A stretch of DNA of 64,000 nt from an uncultured Bacillota bacterium (GCA_927441425.1 CAKMKG010000027.1:1-64000); one strand, 5' to 3'. Counted from the stretch's first letter, positions 1 to 8,822 are shown. Made by a program: numbers and translations. Notes: generated by a model from the sequence alone, not told the origin.

Positions 1-2
1 AG

Positions 3-185
3 ATAAAGGCAAAAGCAGTGTACGGCGGAAACAAAGAGGCGTCCAAACTGGTCGGCGAGCTGGTTGCGAAAAGAGCCTTGGAAAAGGGCATCGAAACCGT
101 ATCATTTGACCGTGGCGGATTCTTATATCACGGAAGAGTAAAAGAGCTGGCTGACGGCGCACGTGAAGCCGGACTGAAATTCTAA
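3..185 (+). CDS. rplR: 50S ribosomal protein L18, C-terminal part (partial)
   Basis: The window opens inside this gene; the last 60 codons are present, in the frame starting at base 3 and ending in TAA at 183-185. The C-terminus contains the L18 hallmark [13 protein letters not shown] followed by [12 protein letters not shown]18 binds 5S rRNA in the large-subunit central protuberance. It is followed 18 bp later by rpsE, the standard spc-operon order (L18-S5-L30-L15-SecY), which supports the call. The N-terminus lies outside the window. Confidence 0.95.
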   Translation: MKAKAVYGGNKEASKLVGELVAKRALEKGIETVSFDRGGFLYHGRVKELADGAREAGLKF

Positions 186-203
186 CAGGAAGGGAGAAAA
201 GGA

Positions 204-710
204 ATGCGACAGAATATGATTGATGCATCCAAGCTTGACTTAAAAGAATCCATCGTTAACATCAGACGTGTTGCCAAGGTTGTTAAGGGCGGAAGAAACT
301 TCCGATTCAGCGTAACCGTAGTAGTCGGAAACGGCGAAGGCTATGTCGGCGTTGGCCTGGGAAAAGCTCAGGAAATTCCTGAGGCAGTAAGAAAAGCGAT
401 TGAAGATGCTAAGAAAAAATTGATATATGTTCCTACAGTTGGAACGACAATCCCGCATAGAACGCTTGGAATATTCGGTGCCGGACAGGTTCTGATTATG
501 CCGGCAAGAGAAGGTACAGGAGTTATTGCAGGAAGTTCAGTGCGTATGGTACTGGAGCTTGCAGGTATAAAAGATGTTAGGGCAAAATCGATCGGTTCGA
601 ACAATGCGGGGAACATGGCTTGTGCTACAATAGAAGGACTTAGAAACCTTAAGACTGTTGAACAAATCGGGAGACTCAGAGGAAAAACTAAGGAAGAAAT
701 ACTTGGATAA
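204..710 (+). CDS. rpsE: 30S ribosomal protein S5
   Basis: 168 aa, normal S5 length. The N-terminal double-stranded RNA-binding fold (about residues 14-77, [19 protein letters not shown], then [12 protein letters not shown]) is followed by the C-terminal S5 domain with the IPHRTLG and [19 protein letters not shown] segments. S5 sits near the decoding centre and affects translational accuracy. The ATG at 204 follows AGGAAGGGAG; a second ATG at 216 is possible but further from the ribosome binding site. Tight spacing to rplR and rpmD indicates cotranscription. Confidence 0.97.
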   Translation: MRQNMIDASKLDLKESIVNIRRVAKVVKGGRNFRFSVTVVVGNGEGYVGVGLGKAQEIPEAVRKAIEDAKKKLIYVPTVGTTIPHRTLGIFGAGQVLIMPAREGTGVIAGSSVRMVLELAGIKDVRAKSIGSNNAGNMACATIEGLRNLKTVEQIGRLRGKTKEEILG

Positions 711-723
711 GGAGGAAACGTAA

Positions 724-909
724 ATGGCAGATAAGAAAATTAAAATTACATTGACAAAGAGTGTCATTGGCGCTCTTCCACTTCAGAGGAAAGTAGTAGA
801 AGCGTTAGGATTAAGAAAAATGAATCATACAGTAGAACATCCTGACACCCCACAGACACGCGGAGCGGTAGAAAAAGTCAAGCATCTTGTACGGATAGAA
901 GAAGTGTAA
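724..909 (+). CDS. rpmD: 50S ribosomal protein L30
   Basis: 61 aa, the usual length for bacterial L30. It begins KIKITLTKSVIGALPLQRKVVEALGLRKM and carries the NHTVEHPDTPQTRGAV segment typical of the family, a small alpha/beta protein of the large subunit. The ATG at 724 follows a near-consensus GGAGGAAACGTAA ribosome binding site 13 bp after rpsE. It lies between rpsE and rplO exactly as in other Firmicute spc operons. Confidence 0.96.
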   Translation: MADKKIKITLTKSVIGALPLQRKVVEALGLRKMNHTVEHPDTPQTRGAVEKVKHLVRIEEV

Positions 910-926
910 GAAGGAGGTGTTGAGAA

Positions 927-1367
927 ATGAAACTGCATGAATTAAGAGCCCCAGAAGGCTCAACAAGAAAGCCAAAAAGAAAAGGCCGCGGTACTGCGAC
1001 CGGACAGGGTAAAACTGCCGGTAGAGGTATGAACGGACAGAATTCAAGAAGCGGCGGCGGAACGAGACTTGGTTTTGAAGGCGGACAGATGCCGCTTTAC
1101 AGAAGAATTCCTAAGAGGGGCTTCACAAATATCTGGAGGAAAGAATACACCATTTTAAATGTTGATGATTTAAACATTTTTGATGCGGGTACAGTTGTTA
1201 CTCCAGAATTGATCAAAGAAGTAGGACTTGCGAAGCAGGTTATCGACGGTATTAAGATTCTTGGAGAGGGTAACCTGGAAAAGAGTGTGACTGTACAGGC
1301 ACACAAATTTAGCAAAACAGCAATAGAAAAGATCGAGCAAGCCGGAGGAAAGGCAGAGGTGATCTAG
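927..1367 (+). CDS. rplO: 50S ribosomal protein L15
   Basis: 146 aa. The basic, glycine-rich N-terminal tail ([21 protein letters not shown]) and the [18 protein letters not shown] motif are diagnostic of L15, which threads into 23S rRNA during late 50S assembly. The start is ATG 927 after AAGGAGGTGTTGAGAA. One base separates its stop from the secY start, so translation of the two is probably coupled. Confidence 0.97.
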   Translation: MKLHELRAPEGSTRKPKRKGRGTATGQGKTAGRGMNGQNSRSGGGTRLGFEGGQMPLYRRIPKRGFTNIWRKEYTILNVDDLNIFDAGTVVTPELIKEVGLAKQVIDGIKILGEGNLEKSVTVQAHKFSKTAIEKIEQAGGKAEVI

Positions 1368-1368
1368 T

Positions 1369-2649
1369 ATGAGCATGATAAGAACAATCGCCCAGGCGTG
1401 GAAGATCGCGGACATCAGGAAGAAGATCATCTTCACATTATTAATGCTTTTAGTATTTAGACTGGGCTCAAACATTCCTGTACCTGGCATAGACAGAGAC
1501 ATTTTAAAGGAAGTATTCAGCGGCAATACAGGATTGTTTGGTTTGTTTGACCTATTCTCAGGAGGCTCTTTCAGCAACTTTACCATATTTGCTTTGAGCA
1601 TCACACCATATATCACAGCTTCGATTATATTACAGCTTCTTACCATTGCGGTGCCTAGTTTAGAGGCCCTTGCAAAGGAAGGAACCGAAGGAAAAAAGAA
1701 GATTGCACAGTACACGAGATATCTGACAGTGGTTCTGGCGTTCGTTCAGGCCATCGGACTATCCGTAGGACTGTTCCGTCAGGCAGTTGTTAATCAGGAC
1801 TTTTTCTCAATCTCAGTTATCGTTTTAACCCTGTCTGCCGGTACCGCATTCCTCATGTGGCTCGGTGAGCAGATTAATGAAAATGGAATTGGAAATGGTA
1901 TCTCTCTGATCATTATGGCGGGTATCGTATCCACAATACCAACTGCGATCCATCAGACCTGGGTGAAACTCATGGCGGGTGAAGTCAGTATCCTATCCGT
2001 TATTTTATTCGGACTCTTTGCTTTGATCGTAGTTGTAGGAATTATTATCATTCAGCAGGGTCAGAGAAGAATACCGGTACAGTATGCAAAGAGAGTGGTC
2101 GGAAGAAAAATGTACGGTGGGCAAAGCACCCACATTCCAATGAAAGTGAATCAGGCTGGAGTAATTCCGGTAATCTTTTCACTGTCATTGCTGCAGTTTC
2201 CGCTTACAATCACATACTTTATTCCCAAGGGAGGCTTTGCAGACTTTGTTAACACATGGCTGTCACCCAACGGAAATCCCGGAGTATGGATTTACGGAGT
2301 GTTTAACATCATATTGATCATGTTCTTTACTTACTTCTATACTGCGATTACATTCAATCCGGTAGAAGTTGCAAATAACATGAAGGCTAACGGCGGATTT
2401 ATCCCAGGAATCAGACCGGGAAAATCCACAATTGAATATTTAAATCGAGTAATGACGAGAATCACATTTGTAGGGGCGGTATTCCTAGCGGCTATTGCAA
2501 CGCTTCCAACTTTGATCCAGCAGTTTACAGCATTGCAGATCGGATTTGGCGGAACCTCATTGTTGATTGTAGTCGGAGTTGCACTGGATACCATGAAGCA
2601 GCTTGAATCACAAATGGTTATGAGAAATTATCAAGGATTCCTCAAATAG
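1369..2649 (+). CDS. secY: Preprotein translocase subunit SecY
   Basis: 426 aa, normal SecY length, with the ten hydrophobic segments expected of the Sec channel. Recognisable landmarks are RLGSNIPVPGID near the N-terminus, SITPYITASIILQLL (TM2/plug region), EQINENGIGNGISLIIMAGI, and the cytoplasmic loop containing GQRRIPVQYAKR. It forms the protein-conducting channel of the plasma membrane with SecE and SecG. The start at 1369 immediately follows the rplO stop, and adk and map follow, as in most Firmicutes. Confidence 0.97.
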   Translation: MSMIRTIAQAWKIADIRKKIIFTLLMLLVFRLGSNIPVPGIDRDILKEVFSGNTGLFGLFDLFSGGSFSNFTIFALSITPYITASIILQLLTIAVPSLEALAKEGTEGKKKIAQYTRYLTVVLAFVQAIGLSVGLFRQAVVNQDFFSISVIVLTLSAGTAFLMWLGEQINENGIGNGISLIIMAGIVSTIPTAIHQTWVKLMAGEVSILSVILFGLFALIVVVGIIIIQQGQRRIPVQYAKRVVGRKMYGGQSTHIPMKVNQAGVIPVIFSLSLLQFPLTITYFIPKGGFADFVNTWLSPNGNPGVWIYGVFNIILIMFFTYFYTAITFNPVEVANNMKANGGFIPGIRPGKSTIEYLNRVMTRITFVGAVFLAAIATLPTLIQQFTALQIGFGGTSLLIVVGVALDTMKQLESQMVMRNYQGFLK

Positions 2650-2674
2650 AGGAGATGCGTGGAGGAGCTGGAGA

Positions 2675-3328
2675 ATGCTTAGACTGATACTACTGGGCCC
2701 ACCAGGAGCCGGTAAGGGTACTCAAGCAGCCAGGATTTGCCAAAAATATAGTATCCCACATATTTCAACTGGAGACATTTTCAGAAAGCATATTAAAGAG
2801 GGAACTGAATTTGGCAAAAAGGCGAAGGAATACATGAACAAAGGGCAACTTGTTCCTGATGATCTCGTAGTCGAGATCGCTGAAGCACGCTTGATAGAGG
2901 AAGACTGTATACACGGCTTTCTACTGGATGGTTATCCAAGGACAGTTGTTCAAGCAGAAAAGCTTGATAAATTTCTTAGTGAAAGGAACGTTTCGATTGA
3001 TAAGGTTCTGGACATAAAGGTCGATAAAGAAGAGCTGATGACGAGACTGATCGGAAGAAGGGTCTGCAGATGCTGCGGAGCCACCTATCATGTCATCAAT
3101 ATGCCACCTGAAAAAGAAGGTATCTGTGATGTCTGCACCGGTGAACTTTATCAAAGATCCGACGATACTGCGGCAACTGTTGAAAACAGAATTGAAGTCT
3201 ACAATGCATTGACGGTGCCACTAATCGAGTACTACGATAAGGTAGGAAAAGTTGCGCACATTGACGGCAGCAGAAAACTCGATACTGTTTCAAGCGATAT
3301 TGATGCCGCAATAGGAGATCGCGAATGA
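2675..3328 (+). CDS. adk: Adenylate kinase (zinc-lid type)
   Basis: 217 aa. The P-loop GPPGAGKGTQA starts at residue 8, followed by the AMP-binding STGDIFR and the DGYPRT segment. The LID carries cysteines in a CxxC...CxxC arrangement (CRCC at about 130 and CDVC about 20 residues later), so it should bind structural zinc as in other Gram-positive enzymes. It interconverts ATP + AMP and 2 ADP. Its last four bases overlap the start of map (ATGA), implying translational coupling. Confidence 0.97.
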   Translation: MLRLILLGPPGAGKGTQAARICQKYSIPHISTGDIFRKHIKEGTEFGKKAKEYMNKGQLVPDDLVVEIAEARLIEEDCIHGFLLDGYPRTVVQAEKLDKFLSERNVSIDKVLDIKVDKEELMTRLIGRRVCRCCGATYHVINMPPEKEGICDVCTGELYQRSDDTAATVENRIEVYNALTVPLIEYYDKVGKVAHIDGSRKLDTVSSDIDAAIGDRE

Positions 3329-4083
3329 TTATCATCAAATCACAACAAGAAATTGATATCATGAGAGAGTCGGGAAAAGTTACAGCTTATATTCTTTCAG
3401 AGCTTTCCAATCGGATTCGACCGGGAATGTCTACGAAAGAAATTGATGAGTTTGTAGAAGGCATTATTCTGAAGAACCATATGATACCCAGCTTTAAAGG
3501 CTACAATGGCTTTCCTGCCAGTACCTGCGTATCGGTCAACGAGGAAGTGGTTCATGGGATTCCTTCTGCAAAGAAGATACTCCATGAAGGCGACATCGTC
3601 AGTGTTGATGTAGGTAGTACCTATAAGGGTTATGTCAGCGATGCTGCCAGGACCTACCCGGTAGGCAAAATCAATGAAGAAGCACAAAGGCTGATTACCG
3701 TTACGGAAGAGAGCTTTTTTGAAGGCTTGAAATTCTGTAAGGTTGGGTGTCGACTTTCGGATATCTCTGCAGCGATTCAGAGAAAAGCCGAATCAGAAGG
3801 ATTTTCAGTCATCCGAGATTTTGTGGGTCATGGGATCGGCAGGGCGATGCACGAAGAACCTCAGATCCCAAACTACGGAAAGCAGGGCAGAGGCCCGAGA
3901 CTTGCGCCTGGTATGGTATTCGCAATCGAACCCATGGTCAATCAGGGAGATTACGAGGTAGAGGTGCAAGAGAACAACTGGACAGTCGTCACGGTTGACG
4001 GAAAGCTTTCCGCTCATTATGAAAATACTGTTGTTATCACTGATGGTGAGCCAGAGCTGTTAACGCTGAATGGCGTTTTGTAA
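3325..4083 (+). CDS. map: Methionine aminopeptidase, type I
   Basis: 252 aa, the size of bacterial type Ia enzymes. The dinuclear-metal site residues are visible in VSVDVGSTYKGYVSDAART (two Asp), in GHGIGRAMHEEPQIPN (His), in FAIEPMV (Glu) and near the C-terminus (ENTVVITDGEPELLT, Glu). It removes the initiator Met from nascent proteins in the cytosol. It overlaps adk by 4 bp and precedes infA. The small KOW-domain gene often found between map and infA in Firmicutes is absent; only 21 bp separate the two. Confidence 0.97.
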   Translation: MIIIKSQQEIDIMRESGKVTAYILSELSNRIRPGMSTKEIDEFVEGIILKNHMIPSFKGYNGFPASTCVSVNEEVVHGIPSAKKILHEGDIVSVDVGSTYKGYVSDAARTYPVGKINEEAQRLITVTEESFFEGLKFCKVGCRLSDISAAIQRKAESEGFSVIRDFVGHGIGRAMHEEPQIPNYGKQGRGPRLAPGMVFAIEPMVNQGDYEVEVQENNWTVVTVDGKLSAHYENTVVITDGEPELLTLNGVL

Positions 4084-4104
4084 AAGTAAAGAGAGGTGTA
4101 ATAT

Positions 4105-4323
4105 ATGGCAAAAAAAGATGTCATAGAGGTATTTGGTACCGTGTTAGAAGCCCAGCCAAATGCGATGTTTATCGTGAGGCTGGAAAACGGCTACGAAGTG
4201 CTAGCACACATTTCAGGAAAAATTAGAATGAACTTCATCAGAATTTTACCGGGAGATCGCGTCAAGGTTGAATTATCACCCTACGATCTGACCAGAGGCA
4301 GAATTACGTGGAGAGATAAATAG
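4105..4323 (+). CDS. infA: Translation initiation factor IF-1
   Basis: 72 aa, the exact usual length. It is a single S1-like OB-fold protein with the conserved [29 protein letters not shown] and the RGRITWR end. IF-1 occupies the ribosomal A site during initiation. The start is ATG 4105 after GAGAGGTG. A 210-bp gap with hairpin repeats separates it from rpmJ, which is unusual because the two genes are normally nearly adjacent. Confidence 0.97.
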   Translation: MAKKDVIEVFGTVLEAQPNAMFIVRLENGYEVLAHISGKIRMNFIRILPGDRVKVELSPYDLTRGRITWRDK

Positions 4324-4330
4324 CTTGTGT

Positions 4331-4412
4331 AATATTTTCTCGTAAATCGCCTTCTTCTAAATGCTTCGCATTTAAGAAGGTACAAGGATTCACGATTTAC
4401 TATGAAAATATT
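4331..4412 (+). repeat. Composite hairpin repeat, copy A (infA-rpmJ gap)
   Basis: The left arm AATATTTTCTCGTAAATCG (4331-4349) pairs with the right arm CGATTTACTATGAAAATATT (4393-4412) apart from a small internal loop. Between them an inner hairpin has arms 4350-4364 and 4368-4380 around a TTC loop. The same architecture with a different inner sequence recurs at 4657-4732 after rpmJ, so this is a repeated element and not a simple terminator; no U-tract follows. Confidence 0.75.
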
Positions 4413-4449
4413 ATACTCGCATAAGAGAATGAACTGATTGAGTGGAAGG

Positions 4450-4497
4450 TTTCACGGTTTCCTTAGAAAACACTTCACTCGCTCAGAGAATAGTGTT
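4450..4497 (+). repeat. Partial copy of the same repeat (right arm only)
   Basis: TTTCACGGTTTCCTTAGA at 4450-4467 is related to the right arms of the composite hairpins (TTTCACGATTTTCTATGA). It runs into a short hairpin in which AACACT (from 4468) pairs with AGTGTT (ending 4497). A related tail, ACTCGCTCAGAGAAT, also follows copy A as ACTCGCATAAGAGAAT, so the repeat unit extends beyond the palindrome. Confidence 0.6.
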
Positions 4498-4533
4498 CAT
4501 ACAAGAGAGCACATTTTTAAGGAGGAAGAAAAA

Positions 4534-4647
4534 ATGAAAGTTAGATCCTCAGTAAAGCCTATCTGCGAAAAGTGCAAAATTATCAAAAGAGATGGAAAAG
4601 TAATGATTATTTGTGAAAATCCTAAGCACAAGCAGACACAAGGTTAG
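4534..4647 (+). CDS. rpmJ: 50S ribosomal protein L36
   Basis: 37 aa, the canonical length, starting [14 protein letters not shown]. It is the zinc-binding (C+) form: Cys-x2-Cys, a third Cys and a His (CENPKHK) are in place. The start is ATG 4534, eight bases after AAGGAGGAAG; a longer in-frame ORF upstream has no support. It is the smallest large-subunit protein, and here it is bracketed by hairpin repeats on both sides. Confidence 0.96.
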   Translation: MKVRSSVKPICEKCKIIKRDGKVMIICENPKHKQTQG

Positions 4648-5045
4648 TCGCGAAGGGTTTTCTCGAAAATCGCAATTTTTTATGATGCTCTGCATCAAAA
4701 ATTGAATTGGTTTCACGATTTTCTATGAAAACTTTCGCTCCTATAGCATAATTAACCTGATGGTAACCAGTAAGAGGTTTCACGGTTTCTTATGAAAATA
4801 TTTTGTCCCTTTCGGGCAAACAACCAATTTGATTGGTATTTACCGGTCAAAGGAATCATATCCACCGATCTAAAGTAAGGTGGAAGTTAATCATGTAAGA
4901 ATTCTCCTTGGGGGAGCGGCTGTGTTTTATTGTCGGGAGACAAGAAAACCACCTCAAGTAAATTCTAAATAAATGAATGTATAAATCAACTGCGGACTAA
5001 GTTTCACTCGAGAAAACTTAGATGCAAAAAGAAGGAGGAAAGCTT
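4648..5045 (+). other. 398-bp rpmJ-rpsM spacer with several hairpins
   Basis: No gene is seen. Besides copy B, a further right-arm copy (TTTCACGGTTTCTTATGAAA from 4778) leads into TTTGTCCC/GGGCAAA and ACCAAT/ATTGGT hairpins (about 4803-4838). Further down are a CTCC/GGAG hairpin (about 4902-4916) and CTAAGTTT/AAACTTAG (about 4997-5021) just before the rpsM ribosome binding site. Such a long, structured spacer inside a ribosomal protein operon may carry an internal promoter, a processing site or autoregulation; none is certain. Confidence 0.5.
4657..4732 (+). repeat. Composite hairpin repeat, copy B (after rpmJ)
   Basis: The left arm GTTTTCTCGAAAATCG (4657-4672) pairs with CGATTTTCTATGAAAAC (4716-4732). 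The inner hairpin has arms 4673-4688 and 4692-4704 around a TCT loop. Outer arms resemble copy A at 4331-4412, but the inner stem differs completely while keeping its position. That is the pattern of a structure-conserved repeat. Confidence 0.75.
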
Positions 5046-5417
5046 ATGGCTCGTATAGCCGGTGTCGACTTACCAAAAGACAAGAGAGTAGAGATTGGAC
5101 TTACGTACATTTACGGTATAGGAAGACCTACATCATTGGATATTCTTGCAAAAGCAGGAATTAACCCGGATACCAGAATCAAAAACCTGACTGAAGACGA
5201 GGCAGGTACCATCAGAAAAATTATAGAATCTGATTATGCAGTAGAAGGAGATCTCAGAAGAGAGGTAACCTTAAATATCAAGAGACTGATGGAAATAGGC
5301 TGCTACAGAGGAATCCGTCATAGAAGAGGATTACCTGTAAGAGGTCAGAATACGAAAACAAACGCGAGAACCAGAAAAGGTCCTAAGAAGACTGTAGGAA
5401 GAAAGAAGAAGAAGTAA
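5046..5417 (+). CDS. rpsM: 30S ribosomal protein S13
   Basis: 123 aa, starting [22 protein letters not shown] at ATG 5046, directly after GAAGGAGGAAAGCTT; the longer upstream ORF start (5022) would include the ribosome binding site. The YGIGR motif, the [24 protein letters not shown] segment and the lysine-rich tail are typical. S13 contacts the P-site tRNA and the 50S subunit. Confidence 0.97.
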   Translation: MARIAGVDLPKDKRVEIGLTYIYGIGRPTSLDILAKAGINPDTRIKNLTEDEAGTIRKIIESDYAVEGDLRREVTLNIKRLMEIGCYRGIRHRRGLPVRGQNTKTNARTRKGPKKTVGRKKKK

Positions 5418-5431
5418 GGAGGTAAGGAATC

Positions 5432-5830
5432 ATGGCTAAAACTGTAAAAAAGACAGTTAGAAAAAAGAGAAGAGAACGTAAGAACATTGAACGTGGTCAG
5501 GCTCATATCCAATCCACCTTTAACAATACTTTGGTAACTCTTACAGATCTCAGCGGAAACGCACTATCCTGGTCAAGTGCCGGTTCACTTGGCTTCAAAG
5601 GATCCAGAAAATCAACTCCTTTTGCTGCCCAGATGGCTGCGGAAGAAGCTGCTAAAGCTGCGATGGAGCATGGACTTAAGATGATTGAAGTATATGTCAA
5701 GGGACCTGGTTCCGGCCGTGAAGCCGCAATCAGAGCGCTGCAAGCTGCAGGACTTGAGATTAATCTGATTAAAGATATCACACCAATTCCGCATAACGGA
5801 TGCAGACCACCAAAGAGAAGAAGAGTATAA
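5432..5830 (+). CDS. rpsK: 30S ribosomal protein S11
   Basis: 132 aa. After a basic N-terminal extension, the conserved [42 protein letters not shown] and [20 protein letters not shown] segments follow, ending in [14 protein letters not shown]11 lies on the 30S platform. It begins 14 bp after rpsM with GGAGGTAAGGAATC before ATG 5432; order S13-S11-S4-RpoA-L17 is the Firmicute alpha operon. Confidence 0.97.
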   Translation: MAKTVKKTVRKKRRERKNIERGQAHIQSTFNNTLVTLTDLSGNALSWSSAGSLGFKGSRKSTPFAAQMAAEEAAKAAMEHGLKMIEVYVKGPGSGREAAIRALQAAGLEINLIKDITPIPHNGCRPPKRRRV

Positions 5831-5853
5831 TTAAAGGGAGGTGTAATTAAAAA

Positions 5854-6477
5854 ATGGCTAGATATATAGATGCTTCTTGCAGATTATGCAGAAGAGAAGG
5901 CCAGAAGCTGTTCTTAAAGGGCGAAAGATGTTATAGCCCGAAATGCGCTATTGAAAAAAGAAATTACGCGCCCGGACAGCATGGACAGAACAACAGAAAG
6001 AAAGTTTCTGAGTATGGTTTGCAGCTGAGAGAAAAACAGAAGGCGAAAAGATTCTACGGAATTCTTGAAACCCAATTCAGAAATTACTTTGATAAAGCAG
6101 CAAAGAAAAAGGGAATTACAGGTGAAAACCTGCTCATTATGTTAGAAACAAGATTAGACAACGCGGTTTTCAGAATGGGATTTGCTTCCTCAAGAAAAGA
6201 AGCGAGACAGCTTGTAAGACACGGGCACTTTACAGTAAATGGACACAAAGAGAATATTCCATCATTTGCAGTTAAAGCCGGTGATGCTATAAAGGTGAAG
6301 GAAAAAAGCGCATCATCTCCTAAATTCAAGGAGATAAAGGATATGTCAATCAGTGTACCTTCATGGATTACGGTTGATGTAGAAAAGCTTGAGGGTAAGG
6401 TCGTTTCATTGCCTAGGAGAGAAGATATTGATACTCCTGTGGCAGAACATCTCATCGTCGAGTTATACTCAAAGTAA
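5854..6477 (+). CDS. rpsD: 30S ribosomal protein S4 (zinc-binding form)
   Basis: 207 aa. Near the N-terminus a Cys4 zinc motif (CRLC ... CYSPKC) marks the C+ paralogue. The S4 RNA-binding domain follows ([20 protein letters not shown], then [10 protein letters not shown]). S4 nucleates 30S assembly on 16S rRNA and in some bacteria represses its own operon. The start is ATG 5854 after GGGAGGTG. Confidence 0.97.
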   Translation: MARYIDASCRLCRREGQKLFLKGERCYSPKCAIEKRNYAPGQHGQNNRKKVSEYGLQLREKQKAKRFYGILETQFRNYFDKAAKKKGITGENLLIMLETRLDNAVFRMGFASSRKEARQLVRHGHFTVNGHKENIPSFAVKAGDAIKVKEKSASSPKFKEIKDMSISVPSWITVDVEKLEGKVVSLPRREDIDTPVAEHLIVELYSK

Positions 6478-6527
6478 GATAGCTTGATAGCTTAACTGCG
6501 ATTGAGTAAATAAAGGAGGGTTTTTGA

Positions 6528-7475
6528 GTGATAGAAATCGAAAAACCAACAATTGAATGCTTTTATTCTGATGAAAATGAAAATTACGGCAAATTTGTCG
6601 TAGAACCTCTGGAAAGAGGCTACGGTACAACCCTTGGAAACAGTTTGAGAAGGATTCTTCTTTCCTCACTGCCGGGCGCGGCCGTTACTTCAGTTAAAAT
6701 TGATGGGATTCTTCACGAGTTTTCCACGATCCCGGGAGTAAAAGAAGATGTCACGGAGATTATCCTGAATCTGAAAAAGCTTGCGGTGCGTATTAATGGT
6801 GAAAATTCCAAAAGAGTGATCATTAATGCAGTAGGACCGAAGGTGGTAACTGCCGGTGACATTATTGCCGACAGTGACCTGGAAATCTTCAATCCAGAGC
6901 TGCACATTGCAACTCTTGAAGAAAATGCCACACTGGTTATGGAAATCAATATTGCAAGAGGCAGAGGCTATGTGCCTGCGGATCAGAACAAGACTGAATC
7001 CATGCCGATCGCTGTGATTCCGGTAGATTCCATCTACACTCCAGTTAGAAAAGTAAATTTCACAGTTGAAAACACGAGAGTAGGACAGGTTACAGACTAT
7101 GACAAGCTCATTCTGGAAATCTGGACTGACGGCAGCATCACTCCGGAAGAAGGAGTATCCATTGGTGCGAAAATCATGCAGGAGCATTTAAAGCTGTTCA
7201 TCGACCTTACCGACAGCATGGAATCCATGGAGATCATGGTTGAGAAGGAAGAAGATCAGAAGGAAAAGGCCCTTGAGATGACAATCGAAGAACTGGAGCT
7301 GTCCGTACGTTCTTTCAACTGTCTGAAACGTGCAGCAATCAATACCGTAGAGGAGCTTACCCATAGATCGGAAGATGATATGATGAAGGTGAGAAACCTT
7401 GGTAAGAAATCTCTGGATGAAGTTAAGCATAAGCTAGAAGAATTAGGCCTCGGTCTCAAACCGAGCGACGACTAG
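6528..7475 (+). CDS. rpoA: RNA polymerase alpha subunit
   Basis: 315 aa, normal length. The N-terminal dimerisation/assembly domain contains [20 protein letters not shown] and the C-terminal helix-hairpin-helix domain contains [20 protein letters not shown] and [20 protein letters not shown], which binds UP elements and activators. The start is GTG 6528 (GTGATAGAAATCG) preceded by AAAGGAGGG, so an alternative start codon is used. Confidence 0.97.
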   Translation: MIEIEKPTIECFYSDENENYGKFVVEPLERGYGTTLGNSLRRILLSSLPGAAVTSVKIDGILHEFSTIPGVKEDVTEIILNLKKLAVRINGENSKRVIINAVGPKVVTAGDIIADSDLEIFNPELHIATLEENATLVMEINIARGRGYVPADQNKTESMPIAVIPVDSIYTPVRKVNFTVENTRVGQVTDYDKLILEIWTDGSITPEEGVSIGAKIMQEHLKLFIDLTDSMESMEIMVEKEEDQKEKALEMTIEELELSVRSFNCLKRAAINTVEELTHRSEDDMMKVRNLGKKSLDEVKHKLEELGLGLKPSDD

Positions 7476-7541
7476 GAGTCGCAATATATTTACGATAGAA
7501 ATATACTGCTCTCTTCGAATCTTAGCAAAGGAGGAATATAA

Positions 7542-7883
7542 ATGCCAGGTTATAGAAAATTAGGCAGACCAACTGCTCATAGAAACGCGATGCTCAGAAA
7601 TATCGTTACCGATCTTTTTAGAGAAGGCCGGATCACGACGACTGACTGCAGAGCAAAGGAAGCAAGAAGATCAGCGGAAAAAATGATTACATTGGCAAAG
7701 CGTGGCGATTTGCATGCAAAAAGACAGGTACTCGCATATGTTTATGATGAAGATGTAGTTAAGAAGCTGTTTGATGAAATAGCTCCAAAGTATGCTGAAA
7801 GAAACGGTGGATACACCAGAATTCTGAAGTTAGGACCTCGTCAGGGGGATAACGCAGAAGTGGTTTTCCTGGAACTCGTTTAA
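7542..7883 (+). CDS. rplQ: 50S ribosomal protein L17
   Basis: 113 aa, starting [20 protein letters not shown], with the conserved [20 protein letters not shown] and [20 protein letters not shown] segments. L17 lies near the polypeptide exit tunnel. ATG 7542 follows AAAGGAGG. It is the last gene of the operon and is followed within 25 bp by a strong intrinsic terminator. Confidence 0.97.
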   Translation: MPGYRKLGRPTAHRNAMLRNIVTDLFREGRITTTDCRAKEARRSAEKMITLAKRGDLHAKRQVLAYVYDEDVVKKLFDEIAPKYAERNGGYTRILKLGPRQGDNAEVVFLELV

Positions 7884-7903
7884 AGCAAATAATATGATTT
7901 AGA

Positions 7904-7937
7904 GAGACTGTGCGATTCATTGCACGGTCTCTTTTTT
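7904..7937 (+). terminator. Intrinsic terminator of the ribosomal operon
   Basis: Stem GAGACTGTGC / GCACGGTCTC (one G-U pair), an 8-nt loop, then six T residues. Confidence 0.9.
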
Positions 7938-8306
7938 ATTCTGAAACAAATATAAATCTTAGTTCACTGCAAAAAAAGTATTAGTTGTTACAAGATTCGG
8001 CAGAAAATCAATTTTATGATAACATAATATCAGCAAAATAATACATCTGAAATATTCATCTATTCATCTATATTTCTTTTATGTAAAGGAGGTGCGATTA
8101 TGTCGCCGTAAATAAAAGAGAAGAGACTCTCAGTATCCTGCATTCTGCCACTTGAACCGCTGAATACGAGGAATAAAGAAAGTCTCCAATGACATCTTAT
8201 CACAAAGTTAGAACAAATAATTTAAATTCTATAGTGGCTGCAACATTTTTGAATTAAACAAGTTAATTCAGGTTGCATCGGCTGCATATGTTAGGAGGTT
8301 ATTTTG
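7938..8306 (+). other. Leader of the bacteriocin operon
   Basis: About 290 nt lie between the predicted promoter (-10 at 8015) and the first long gene. It contains a three-codon mini-ORF (ATG TCG CCG TAA at 8100-8111) behind a full AAAGGAGGTG ribosome binding site. Just ahead of the bacteriocin ribosome binding site is a long hairpin in which TGCAAC pairs with GTTGCA and, inside, TGAATTAA pairs with TTAATTCA (about 8240-8277). The mini-ORF may be the remnant of a peptide gene or a leader; the hairpin may stabilise the mRNA. Confidence 0.45.
7959..8020 (+). promoter_or_regulatory. LytTR-type direct-repeat operator and promoter of the bacteriocin operon
   Basis: TTAGTTCAC (7959-7967) and TTAGTTGTT (7981-7989) are separated by 13 bp, a 22-bp repeat period that places both on one face of DNA. 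This is the layout bound by LytTR-domain regulators of the AgrA/ComE/PlnC type. A TATGAT -10-like box follows at 8015-8020. The same block, including TTCGGCA between repeats and -10, recurs at 12904-12966. The LytTR regulator at 12173-12895 is the obvious candidate ligand; this is inference. Confidence 0.7.
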
Positions 8307-8687
8307 ATGAAACAAAAGACAAAAACTAGGGGAGCCGTGATCATGAGCATTGTAATGCTTGTGGCACTCTCGATTCCAATGGTTGTATTTGCGGATACTA
8401 CTGTTCAATCCTATTCAAATGGAAGTCACACTTTCAGCTCAAGTTGGAACGAAAGTAAAACCATCACTTACAGTGGTGCTACATGTGTTTTAACCTACGG
8501 ATTTAACACAACTTTAATCAATGAAGACTACGCATATGCTTATACTAATGGAGACATACATCGTTCCAGGATTGTAAATGGCAATGGAACGCATAATGGT
8601 CCATGGAAAGCTGCAAATGTGTGGTCTGATAAGGAAGTGGTTCATTCAGGTAATAGTATTACGTATAGACACATTTGGCAAGATTGA
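8307..8687 (+). CDS. Lactococcin 972-like secreted bacteriocin precursor
   Basis: 126 aa from ATG 8307, after TTAGGAGG. A basic N-terminus and hydrophobic core ending VVFA-DTT give a clear Sec signal peptide of about 30 residues, leaving a mature peptide of about 96 aa. The mature part is rich in Ser, Asn, Gly, Tyr and Trp, with one Cys, and its end (HRSRIVNGNGTHNGPWKAANVWSD...YRHIWQD) resembles the beta-sandwich end of lactococcin 972 peptides. The next two genes are the DUF1430 membrane protein and ABC ATPase that accompany that family, which is the strongest support. Known members block cell-wall synthesis at lipid II; activity here is inferred only. It is longer than lactococcin 972 itself, so a diverged relative is likely. 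Confidence 0.65.
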   Translation: MKQKTKTRGAVIMSIVMLVALSIPMVVFADTTVQSYSNGSHTFSSSWNESKTITYSGATCVLTYGFNTTLINEDYAYAYTNGDIHRSRIVNGNGTHNGPWKAANVWSDKEVVHSGNSITYRHIWQD

Positions 8688-8719
8688 CTTCATAAGTAAG
8701 AAGATATTATAATGAGGAA

Positions 8720-8763
8720 AACCCCACAAGAAAATTATGTTAATTTCTTGTGGGGGGGTTTTT
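8720..8763 (+). terminator. Strong intrinsic terminator between bacteriocin and transporter genes
   Basis: Stem AACCCCACAAGAAA pairs with TTTCTTGTGGGGGGGTT and is followed by T residues. It would limit read-through so that the secreted peptide is made in excess over the membrane proteins. Confidence 0.85.
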
Positions 8764-8822
8764 AAAAACCAAAAGGGAAGGATATTTCCGACGATAATCA
8801 CCTTTAACATGTGGGGATCTTT

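Noticed and set aside
3743-3998. Additional forward-strand ORFs inside map
   Set aside because: They are other-frame shadows of the methionine aminopeptidase gene with no ribosome binding site.
8100-8111. Three-codon ORF as a pheromone gene
   Set aside because: The ribosome binding site is strong, but a Met-Ser-Pro product cannot be supported as a signal; kept only as a leader note.
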